From Candidatus Sulfotelmatobacter sp. (GTDB lineage: Bacteria > Acidobacteriota > Terriglobia > Terriglobales > SbA1): a stretch of 7,239 bases of DNA. How positions within the stretch are numbered: position 1 is the first letter of the stretch; each line of letters begins with the position of its first letter. Shown one piece after another: positions 1-5,358 of this stretch. The notes beneath the pieces are model-generated. The model searched no databases. It had not been told where the DNA came from and saw only the letters and a program-made list of their open reading frames with translations. Location: the NCBI GenBank assembly GCA_030151135.1, contig JASLEQ010000082.1, positions 1 to 7,239 of the forward strand, read 5' to 3'. A program made the position numbers and the translations under genes.

Positions 1-1
1 C

Positions 2-1510
2 GTTGCGCACGATGTCAATCAGCCGCTGAATCAAGCGATCCAAACTCATCTGGGAAATCTTTTCGCCTCGACACCGGTGGCAATCCTGCAACCGAGAATG
101 GCGATCGCGTGGCAGTTTCAAGCGAGGTCGATTTTGCGTGCCGGTTTCGGCCTCTTCAGTGATTTGCTGCCGGGAAGCGTCGCCGACATGGTCGGGATGA
201 ATCCGCCTTATGTCCAAACATTTCAGGGTGGCTTGCTCGGAAACGTGGGCGGGACCACGATCGCGCCCAGCGTTCCCAACAGTGCAATCGACGCTGTGAT
301 TGCCTCCAACCAGCGGTTCACCTCGGGCTTCGCCTCGGGGCAACGTTCGTGTGCTTCCTCTCTCGCCAACCCCTCCACGTGCCTCCCGCCAGTCGCAATC
401 ACCGCACTGCCCGATGGCAAGCTCCACGCACCCTATTTCATGCAATGGAGCCTGGGCCTGGAACATCAGATCGGAACTACGGTGAGCGTGAAGGCACAGT
501 ATGTTGGCACTCGTGCGGTTGACCAACCCTATCTCACTCAGGTCAATGGATATCAAACGGTGTGCCAGGGCTGCTTTTCTCCCTTTCCATATGGGCAGCC
601 GACCGACCCGAGATTTGGTGCTGTCACGCAGTTCTCGACCGGCGCGGGCAGTAACTACAACGGATTGCAACTCACGGCGCAGAAGCGAATGGGTCACGGT
701 CTCCAAGGCCAGGTGAACTACACCTGGAGCCATTGTCTGGATGAGGTCTCGAACGGCGGCTTCCTCCAGTTTTCCGCTGGCGGCATTCTTTCACCGCTGC
801 CGGGAAACCTCGCTCGCAATTACGGCTCCTGCGATTACGACATCCGCCACAATCTCACCGCGCAATATACGTACGAGTTGCCAATTCGATTCTCGAATCA
901 TGCGCTTGGAATCGCCGCCAATGGATGGCAAGTCTCAGGTAGCGTGTTCTTTCACAGCGGCGTTCCATTCTCGGTGCTGACCACGCCGTACTCTGCGAAT
1001 GGGAACGGTATCGTGCAAGGAGGCGGTGCACAGTTCGCCAGCCTTGTTCCTGGAGTGGATCCGTACTGCCGCAACTGCAACATTGCGGGCGTGACGCAGC
1101 CGGGCACGATTCAATGGCTCAACCCGAATGCATTCGTTTCCACCGTCGATCCGAGCACCGGCGCTTGCACTGGCGGCGACACGCCGCAGAACTGCCAATT
1201 TGGCGATCTCAGACGTAACTCTCTGCGTGGTCCCAATTTTCTATGGAGCGACTTGTACCTCACGAAGTGGTTTCCCGTCACAGAACATGTGAAGCTCCGG
1301 TTCGACGTGCAATTCTTCAATATCTTCAATCATCCCAACTTCGGCCTGCCGAGCATCGTTTACGCGGGAATTCCAGGAAAAGCATCGACCCAGACCGGCT
1401 TTGGCGCACTCACCTACACAACGTCGCCGCCAACCGGTTTGCTCGGTGTAGGCTTGGGCGGCGACAGCAGCCCACGAATGATCGCCATTCAGGCACGACT
1501 GGAATTCTGA
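2..1510 (+). CDS. TonB-dependent receptor, Oar-like, C-terminal part (5' end outside window)
   Basis: The reading frame is open to the left edge, so the GTG at 77 is internal and the real start lies upstream. About 502 codons are visible before TGA at 1508-1510. They form beta-barrel only. Typical landmarks of acidobacterial Oar-like receptors appear in order: a 'PRMAIAWQF...LRAGFGLFSD' segment, 'WSLGLEHQIG...VKAQYVGTRA', 'SNYNGLQLTAQKR...VNYTWSH', 'DYDIRHNLTAQYTYELP' followed by 'GWQVSGSVFFHSGVPFSV', 'RFDVQFFNIFNHPNFG', and a last strand ending in Phe ('AIQARLEF'), the usual signal for outer-membrane assembly. Ten cysteines, several as C-x-x-C or close pairs, lie in likely extracellular loops. 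The family role is TonB-energised binding or import of an unknown ligand. Signal peptide, regulatory-like domain and plug would lie off the window. It converges on the minus-strand operon and is probably not part of it. Confidence 0.9.
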   Translation, partial: VAHDVNQPLNQAIQTHLGNLFASTPVAILQPRMAIAWQFQARSILRAGFGLFSDLLPGSVADMVGMNPPYVQTFQGGLLGNVGGTTIAPSVPNSAIDAVIASNQRFTSGFASGQRSCASSLANPSTCLPPVAITALPDGKLHAPYFMQWSLGLEHQIGTTVSVKAQYVGTRAVDQPYLTQVNGYQTVCQGCFSPFPYGQPTDPRFGAVTQFSTGAGSNYNGLQLTAQKRMGHGLQGQVNYTWSHCLDEVSNGGFLQFSAGGILSPLPGNLARNYGSCDYDIRHNLTAQYTYELPIRFSNHALGIAANGWQVSGSVFFHSGVPFSVLTTPYSANGNGIVQGGGAQFASLVPGVDPYCRNCNIAGVTQPGTIQWLNPNAFVSTVDPSTGACTGGDTPQNCQFGDLRRNSLRGPNFLWSDLYLTKWFPVTEHVKLRFDVQFFNIFNHPNFGLPSIVYAGIPGKASTQTGFGALTYTTSPPTGLLGVGLGGDSSPRMIAIQARLEF

Positions 1511-1545
1511 GCGAGGCGACCTCTTTGAAGGGCATAGTTGATTTT

Positions 1546-1806
1546 TCAACGGTGCACGAGCACAGTCCTGCGTCGATGTTTACGGAATCCGACGAGAAAC
1601 GCAACGGCGCCAAACATCGCCACCAGCAAAGCCAGCGTGCGGTGGACAGATTCTTCCGCAGGCAGCAAGTGCGCCAACACGGCGGAGAACGAAAGCAGGA
1701 CAGGGGTAAGCAGACAGTGCACGACGCAGAGCGCTGAGGTCCAAATACCCAGTCTGTCAGCCCACTGTCGCGAGCCCGTTGCAGGTGTTGTTCCCAAATA
1801 GGTCAT
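1546..1806 (-). CDS. Short MerC-domain inner-membrane protein (86 aa, two spans)
   Basis: The protein carries the MerC signature: 'ADRLGIWTSALCVVHCLLTP' at residues 16-35, with C27-x-x-H-C31 inside the first membrane helix. A polar turn with 'LLPAEESVHR' follows, then a second helix (about 57-74) and the basic 'GFRKHRRR' segment. MerC-family proteins are inner-membrane metal carriers, best known for Hg(II) uptake in mer operons, and are also found near TonB receptors in metal loci. Family members are usually about 110-140 residues with four spans. This one stops just after the basic loop, so the second half of the domain is missing. The frame is open far upstream (to 2151), but the ATG at 1806 is preferred because MerC homology starts there and it overlaps the stop of a small ORF (ATGA, 1803-1806). 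No good ribosome site precedes it, which fits translational coupling. Metal specificity is unknown. Confidence 0.8.
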   Translation of the reverse strand: MTYLGTTPATGSRQWADRLGIWTSALCVVHCLLTPVLLSFSAVLAHLLPAEESVHRTLALLVAMFGAVAFLVGFRKHRRRTVLVHR

Positions 1807-1859
1807 CGGAACCAGCCGATTGTGATCTGCTTTGCAATTGCAATCAGCAACAACCGCAT
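1803..1859 (-). CDS. Putative 18-aa leader ORF coupled to the MerC gene
   Basis: The ORF begins at ATG 1859 and reads MRLLLIAIAKQITIGWFR. Its TGA stop (1805-1803) overlaps the MerC ATG in ATGA. An AGGA ribosome site lies 8 nt upstream (1868-1871), with GGGAGG a little further (1873-1878), just after the TAA of the 55-residue gene at 1881. The peptide is hydrophobic with a few basic residues and resembles no family I recognise. Its likely job is translational coupling: ribosomes ending here can restart on the MerC ATG, which lacks its own strong site. It may instead be a real mini-membrane peptide or a chance ORF. The ribosome site and the 4-nt overlap are seen directly; expression is inferred. 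Confidence 0.4.
   Translation of the reverse strand: MRLLLIAIAKQITIGWFR
1832..1843. repeat. Perfect 12-bp palindrome TTGCAATTGCAA
   Basis: This perfect palindrome lies between the 55-residue gene and the MerC gene. Nine of its bases (CAATTGCAA, 1835-1843) recur at 5301-5309, over the -35 box of the promoter candidate before the exported Cys/His gene. It could be an operator half-shared by both places. The simpler explanation is that it encodes the repeated Ile-Ala-Ile-Ala of the 18-residue ORF. Confidence 0.25.
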
Positions 1860-1880
1860 ACCGTTGTTCCTGCCTCCCGA

Positions 1881-2048
1881 TTAGTCGTCCGGACCGAAGA
1901 CGTGGGAGTGCAGCCCGACATAAATTCCAGCCGTGACGAAAAGACACATCAGGCAGAAGAAGAGCACGATCAGCCAAATCGGCATTTGCCGCGACAAGGC
2001 GCTTTCGAACTTCTGCCTCCCAGTCTTTCCGAAGGAGCGTCTGCTCAT
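1881..2048 (-). CDS. 55-aa single-span membrane protein with C-x-x-C in the helix, family unknown
   Basis: The chosen start is ATG 2048, seven nt after a good ribosome site GAGGAAG (2056-2062); an ATG seven codons upstream has no such support. The protein has a basic N-terminus (residues 1-20: R3, R4, K8, R11, K13, R20), then one hydrophobic helix at about 23-46 starting 'MPIWLIVLFFCLMCLFVTAG', and a short tail with H47-S-H49 and two C-terminal Asp. The positive-inside rule places the N-terminus in the cytoplasm and the tail in the periplasm. C32-x-x-C35 lies within the membrane, and two His sit where the helix leaves it. It lies 80 nt after the receptor and just ahead of the MerC gene. I do not recognise the family. 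A role as a small metal-binding or MerC-partner protein is inference from the thiols, the His pair and the neighbours only. Confidence 0.65.
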   Translation of the reverse strand: MSRRSFGKTGRQKFESALSRQMPIWLIVLFFCLMCLFVTAGIYVGLHSHVFGPDD

Positions 2049-2062
2049 GGCGAGACTTCCTC

Positions 2063-2079
2063 GCCCCAAGGGTTGGGGC
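2063..2079 (-). promoter_or_regulatory. Hairpin touching the ribosome site of the 55-aa gene
   Basis: GCCCCAA and TTGGGGC form a perfect 7-bp, GC-rich stem with a 3-nt loop. On the minus-strand mRNA its last base directly precedes the GAGGAAG ribosome site (2056-2062). Such a stem could limit or shape translation initiation, or shield the mRNA end. No T-run follows, so it is not a normal terminator. Confidence 0.5.
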
Positions 2080-2086
2080 AGTGAAT

Positions 2087-2124
2087 CCGAGGAGAGCGGG
2101 TGATTTTCGACCTGCTCTCCTCGG
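2087..2124 (-). promoter_or_regulatory. Strong intercistronic hairpin after the receptor stop codon
   Basis: The arms 2087-2097 and 2114-2124 are an 11-bp perfect inverted repeat (CCGAGGAGAGC / GCTCTCCTCGG). Three Watson-Crick pairs continue inward after one imperfect pair, leaving an 8-nt loop. On the minus strand it begins four nt after the receptor's TAA (2129-2131). The bases that follow (ATTCACTG) are not T-rich, so it is a poor intrinsic terminator. It more likely protects the 3' end of the receptor mRNA, separates expression levels, or acts as an attenuator. On the plus strand CTCTTT follows, but no plus-strand gene lies close upstream. Confidence 0.6.
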
Positions 2125-2128
2125 CTCT

Positions 2129-4822
2129 TTAGAAGTGGAAGCCGAGCTCACCAGTGATCGTGCGAGGCGTCACGTAGTGGGTTCCACTGAAGGTTGAGAG
2201 GAAGTTGTACAGCGCGTACTTATTGGTTAAGTTCACCACGGTTAAAGTGGCACTCCATCGATACCGGTCGCTGTGAGAGCGGAACAGATTGTCATGGCCA
2301 ATCGACAGATCGAAGAGATTGCGAGGCGCTACGCGAGGTGGATTGTGATCGTCGTCTTCCGTCCCGGCAGCGGGAATGGACAATAGCCTCGATCCGTACT
2401 GCGACGCCGGGCACAGGCCAGTGGGGCTGATCGGAGTGGTAGGTGTCGCCCGAACCGAACCGCAGAACAAGCCTGCCTGGAATTGCTGGTCGGGAGTGAG
2501 TCCTGACACGTCGACAACCGTGTCCGTTCCAGCCGGTCCGTTGTTGCAGTTTCCTCCGGCACACGGAACAGGTCCGGCGACTAACCCGCTGTCATAACGC
2601 CAATTGAAACCTAGCCAGGGGCCATTCTTCCAGGGCTGGTATTGAAGGTGTGTAGTCTGATTGAACGCCTCGTCGTGATCAATTCGAAACACTCCCCCTG
2701 CGCCAGTAGGCACGGCCCCCGCTCCGCCGAGCTGCGGTTCGAAGAAACGCGCGGCCACGTGCGAAAAGACGGTAAACGCAGATAAACCGTGCATATCTAC
2801 TAAGCTGACCCGACCCGCGACGCCAGGGATCTTCGACTTTGCCCATTGAATGGGAAAAGTGATCGGAGTACTACCTAGGACGCTAAAATCATAAGCATTC
2901 GTGGTGTATTTCCAGACATACTCGCCAGAGAACACCAGGTGTTTGCCAAAGGCTTGCTCAAGCCCGGCGTGGTATTCGTTGCGACGGCCTGGAGTAAGAG
3001 GGGTTGAGGTCGGAGCCGTGCAGAGAAGTAACGGGGCAAGCACAGGGTTCGCGCACCCAATGCTAGAAAGAATTAGATTCTCATTAAACGGCGTTTCCAT
3101 GGAACGCGCGTACGAGACTTGCAGTACCGTGCCGGTCGCCCGTACGTGATACGCAGCACCCAACCGGGGCTCCGCCATTTGCGCCGTGCTCAAGCCGTTG
3201 TAGAAATCTCCTCGAAGCCCAATGTTCAATGTCCAGTTGCCTTTGGTGATGGTGTCCTGTGCAAACAGCGCGAGTTCCTTGACATCTGTATGACCACGAA
3301 ATCCGTACAACTTGCCACCGGTGGTTAGATCATACGGAGCGAGCGTTGTACACGGTGCAGCAATCGCAACGCCCATGCTGTTCACGCAAGGATTACCACT
3401 TGCATCAGTTAGGGAAGCCAGATAGCCGGGGTCGACGATTCCAACATCATCGTTTTCGTTCAGGAACGTCTGTTCATAATTAACTCCGACCTTAACGTTG
3501 TTTATTCCCTTAGCATAAGAATACTCAGCACGGACGCCAGCGTTGGCTAAGGTACGGTCTTGAGATACCGTCTGTGACTGCAGGTCGGGAGCAAAATCTG
3601 AAAAGGGATTCGAGCTCGGGTAATAATTGAAGCTGTCGCGGCGTACCCAAGCACCTAAAGTCAATATAGCCGTGTTGCTCAAGATCCGGCTAAACGTTGG
3701 AGCGATGTTAAAAGTATCGATCTTGGAGCGCTGGTCTGCGGGTCCCACCGGTAGACCATTTGGACCGAGTCCGCCGTTATTTACCACCAAGCCGTTCCAG
3801 GCGGTGGCGTTCTGCATGTCAAAAGAATTCGGAGTCTGGAACCAGGAGCGCGTGAAGCCCAGATTGACGTGCAGTGAGTCCTTCGACGAGAGCTGATAGT
3901 CAATGCGGTCGAAAACGTTCTCCTCATTTCCTTTGTCGTGCATGACTGTGAACTCGGGAGGGTCGAGAAAGCGGCCGCTATTCAGGCCACTCACGGCGAC
4001 AAAGTTGCCCCAATTCTTTCCACCATAGGCCAGGTTCAGGTCCAAGTTCGTAGTGCCGAAACTTCCGTAAGAAGCGGTAATGGCTCCTGTTGGCACTGTG
4101 ACTCCTTGGCCCGATCGCGTCGTGACATTGATGACTACACTCGTCTTATCGCCAAATTCAGCCGGAGGCGCTCCGGGAATGACCTCTAACGACTCGATCG
4201 AATCAACAGGCACCTGGTTAGAAAACACCTTGCTGACTTGATCGGTTACTGGCTGGCCGTCGATCGAGAACGAGTTTTCCGCGTGATCTCCCATGCCATG
4301 AAAAAGTCCGTTGGAGTCCGCAGCGATGCCGGGAGTGGCGAGCGTCACCAGCGAACTCACGGAGGACGACTGGCTTTCCAGAGGCAACTTTTGGAACAGA
4401 TCTCGCGAAACATCGGTGTGGAATGTGGGCGTGTTTTCGAGCAGGTCTTCTGACGAACCCTCCACATTCACCGTACTGGAGGAAACCTTGACCGCCAGTT
4501 GGATCGGAACCGAAACCGCAACCGTCGATCTGACATTTACGTCTGTGGCGTACTCCCCGAATCCAACTGCTTTCACAGTGAGGTGGTAGTTATTGAAGGG
4601 CACGTTCGGGATGGTGAACTTTCCCGCCTTATCGGTTGTCGCCGTGGTTTCGAATTGGCTAACCGGATTGTGAATGTCCACGACCGCGTTAGCAACGACG
4701 GCGCCGGATGGATCGATGATCGTCCCGGTCACGGAACCGCTTGAGGACTGGCCGAGCACAGGAAGTGAGTGACCTAAAAATCCAAGAAGTACGAATACGA
4801 GTGCTGTATGACGAAAACGCAT
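2129..4822 (-). CDS. TonB-dependent receptor with carboxypeptidase-regulatory-like domain (complete, 897 aa)
   Basis: This is an outer-membrane receptor for TonB-dependent import of an unknown ligand. Residues 1-24 are a clear signal peptide (basic start, hydrophobic core, cleavage after VLG). Residues 30-112 are a carboxypeptidase-regulatory-like Ig fold ('GSVTGTIIDPSGAVVANAVV', 'KFTIPNVPFNNYHLTVKAVGF'). Residues about 125-237 are the plug, with 'NSFSIDGQPVTDQ', 'IESLEVIPGAPPAEFGDKTS' and 'VVINVTTRSG'. The rest is barrel, ending in Phe ('GELGFHF'). No clear TonB box was seen. Eight cysteines fall in four close pairs, probably disulfides in surface loops. The ATG at 4822 is the start because an in-frame stop lies at 4844-4846 and GGAGG (4827-4831) sits 4 nt upstream, slightly closer than usual. 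It lies between the exported Cys/His gene and the 55-residue gene, so its ligand may be a metal or metal chelate (inference). Confidence 0.92.
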   Translation of the reverse strand: MRFRHTALVFVLLGFLGHSLPVLGQSSSGSVTGTIIDPSGAVVANAVVDIHNPVSQFETTATTDKAGKFTIPNVPFNNYHLTVKAVGFGEYATDVNVRSTVAVSVPIQLAVKVSSSTVNVEGSSEDLLENTPTFHTDVSRDLFQKLPLESQSSSVSSLVTLATPGIAADSNGLFHGMGDHAENSFSIDGQPVTDQVSKVFSNQVPVDSIESLEVIPGAPPAEFGDKTSVVINVTTRSGQGVTVPTGAITASYGSFGTTNLDLNLAYGGKNWGNFVAVSGLNSGRFLDPPEFTVMHDKGNEENVFDRIDYQLSSKDSLHVNLGFTRSWFQTPNSFDMQNATAWNGLVVNNGGLGPNGLPVGPADQRSKIDTFNIAPTFSRILSNTAILTLGAWVRRDSFNYYPSSNPFSDFAPDLQSQTVSQDRTLANAGVRAEYSYAKGINNVKVGVNYEQTFLNENDDVGIVDPGYLASLTDASGNPCVNSMGVAIAAPCTTLAPYDLTTGGKLYGFRGHTDVKELALFAQDTITKGNWTLNIGLRGDFYNGLSTAQMAEPRLGAAYHVRATGTVLQVSYARSMETPFNENLILSSIGCANPVLAPLLLCTAPTSTPLTPGRRNEYHAGLEQAFGKHLVFSGEYVWKYTTNAYDFSVLGSTPITFPIQWAKSKIPGVAGRVSLVDMHGLSAFTVFSHVAARFFEPQLGGAGAVPTGAGGVFRIDHDEAFNQTTHLQYQPWKNGPWLGFNWRYDSGLVAGPVPCAGGNCNNGPAGTDTVVDVSGLTPDQQFQAGLFCGSVRATPTTPISPTGLCPASQYGSRLLSIPAAGTEDDDHNPPRVAPRNLFDLSIGHDNLFRSHSDRYRWSATLTVVNLTNKYALYNFLSTFSGTHYVTPRTITGELGFHF

Positions 4823-4826
4823 GCAT

Positions 4827-4845
4827 CCTCCGAGCGAGATCGCTC
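4827..4845 (-). promoter_or_regulatory. Ribosome site of the receptor gene with adjoining hairpin
   Basis: GGAGG (4827-4831 on the minus strand) is the ribosome site for the ATG at 4822. Right before it, GAGCG-ATCT-CGCTC (4832-4845) forms a 5-bp stem with a 4-nt loop. The stem does not cover the site but abuts it, the same arrangement as before the 55-residue gene. An out-of-frame ATG at 4826 overlaps the spacer and could compete weakly for initiation. Confidence 0.45.
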
Positions 4846-4860
4846 AAATATCGATGGAAG

Positions 4861-4907
4861 AAAAACAGGGTTTCTCCCGCCTCGGTGCGAATCTGGCGCG
4901 AGAAATC
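4861..4907 (-). terminator. Terminator-like hairpin with T-run between exported protein and receptor genes
   Basis: On the minus strand the arms 4895-4905 and 4871-4881 pair at 10 of 11 positions (one G-G mismatch), with a 13-nt loop. CCCTG and then TTTTT (4861-4865) follow. It lies about 30 nt after the TAG of the exported Cys/His gene. The T-run starts five nt after the stem and the loop is large, so termination is probably partial. This could set a lower receptor level or serve as an attenuator. Confidence 0.4.
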
Positions 4908-4938
4908 AACGATCAGGGCTGTTTGTTGAATCGAGGAG

Positions 4939-5250
4939 CTAGAGGATGGGAGGAGCGCGTGAAGCGAGTAGAGAACTGACACCATCGCGTAAGGCTTGTT
5001 CTTGAACGTGAATCAGGATCTCGGTCGAAGAGCATCCACTTTCGAAAACCGCGATAGGCCGGGCGACGCTCACAGCGCCCGAGCTGTGACAAACCGCGCA
5101 TTCGTGAGAAGTTGTGTTGGAGGTGTCTTGATGAGTGGATTGGGAAATCTGGTGCGGCCCGGCTAACCACGACGGGGTTTCGGCATGCATCAATGGATGC
5201 ACGCAGATATGCAAGAACAGCACCAGCGCGAATGCGCTCTTCGCTTTCAA
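4939..5250 (-). CDS. Small exported Cys/His protein, DUF2946-like (103 aa)
   Basis: The protein starts with a signal peptide ('MKAKSAFALVLFLHICVHPL', then MHA|ETP). The mature part of about 80 residues is rich in His, Ser and Thr, carries a central 'SHECAVCHSSG' motif and one more Cys ('ESGCSS'), and ends 'ASRAPPIL'. The layout (export signal, His stretch, H-x-C-x-x-C, terminal 'RAPP') recalls the small DUF2946 proteins often found beside metal transport genes, but the match is by eye. A periplasmic metal-binding or delivery role is inferred. The start is uncertain. TTG 5250 gives a standard signal peptide, has GGGGA nine nt upstream, and leaves room after the promoter candidate. TTG 5268 would add six residues but has no ribosome site. 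An in-frame stop at 5278-5280 rules out a longer form. Confidence 0.65.
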   Translation of the reverse strand: MKAKSAFALVLFLHICVHPLMHAETPSWLAGPHQISQSTHQDTSNTTSHECAVCHSSGAVSVARPIAVFESGCSSTEILIHVQEQALRDGVSSLLASRAPPIL

Positions 5251-5279
5251 ATTATCGCATCCCCACAAGACAGCGAGTC

Positions 5280-5309
5280 ATTATGGCCCTACTCGTATCC
5301 CAATTGCAA
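5280..5309 (-). promoter_or_regulatory. Sigma-70-like promoter candidate for the exported protein gene
   Basis: On the minus strand TTGCAA (5304-5309) and CATAAT (5280-5285) are separated by 18 nt. The -10 matches the consensus at 5 of 6 bases, the -35 at 4 of 6. Transcription would begin near 5273, about 23 nt before the TTG at 5250. It lies in the 108-nt space after the upstream receptor gene, so the downstream genes may be transcribed apart from it. Confidence 0.35.
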
Positions 5310-5358
5310 ATTCTCCAGAAGGTACGAGAACGTCTATTGGCGAGCCAGAGGACCCGAG

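Noticed and set aside
77..79. GTG as start of the plus-strand receptor
   Set aside because: The frame is open to base 2 and encodes plausible barrel sequence before the GTG. No signal peptide follows it.
1537..1550. Bidirectional terminator at the convergent junction
   Set aside because: GTTGA-TTTT-TCAAC is only a 5-bp, AT-rich stem overlapping the MerC stop codon, without a T-run after it. No convincing terminator was found in 1511-1545.
1243..1737. 164-residue plus-strand ORF
   Set aside because: It overlaps the receptor C-terminus in another frame and then the antisense of the MerC gene. Its composition is that of a shadow frame, with no domain or ribosome site.
1807..2151. N-terminal extension of the MerC frame to 201 residues
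   Set aside because: The extra 115 residues are low-complexity, basic and unlike any protein. They run antiparallel to nothing functional and overlap the 55-residue gene, which has its own good ribosome site.
5080..5100. Heme c attachment site C-x-x-C-H in the exported protein
   Set aside because: CAVCH fits the pattern, but the rest is too short and shows no cytochrome c fold or a clear distal Met. The preceding His and the terminal 'RAPP' fit a DUF2946-like protein better.
4913..5170. 85-residue minus-strand ORF overlapping the exported protein
   Set aside because: It is a shadow frame rich in Arg and Ser without signal peptide or motif. The alternative frame has both.
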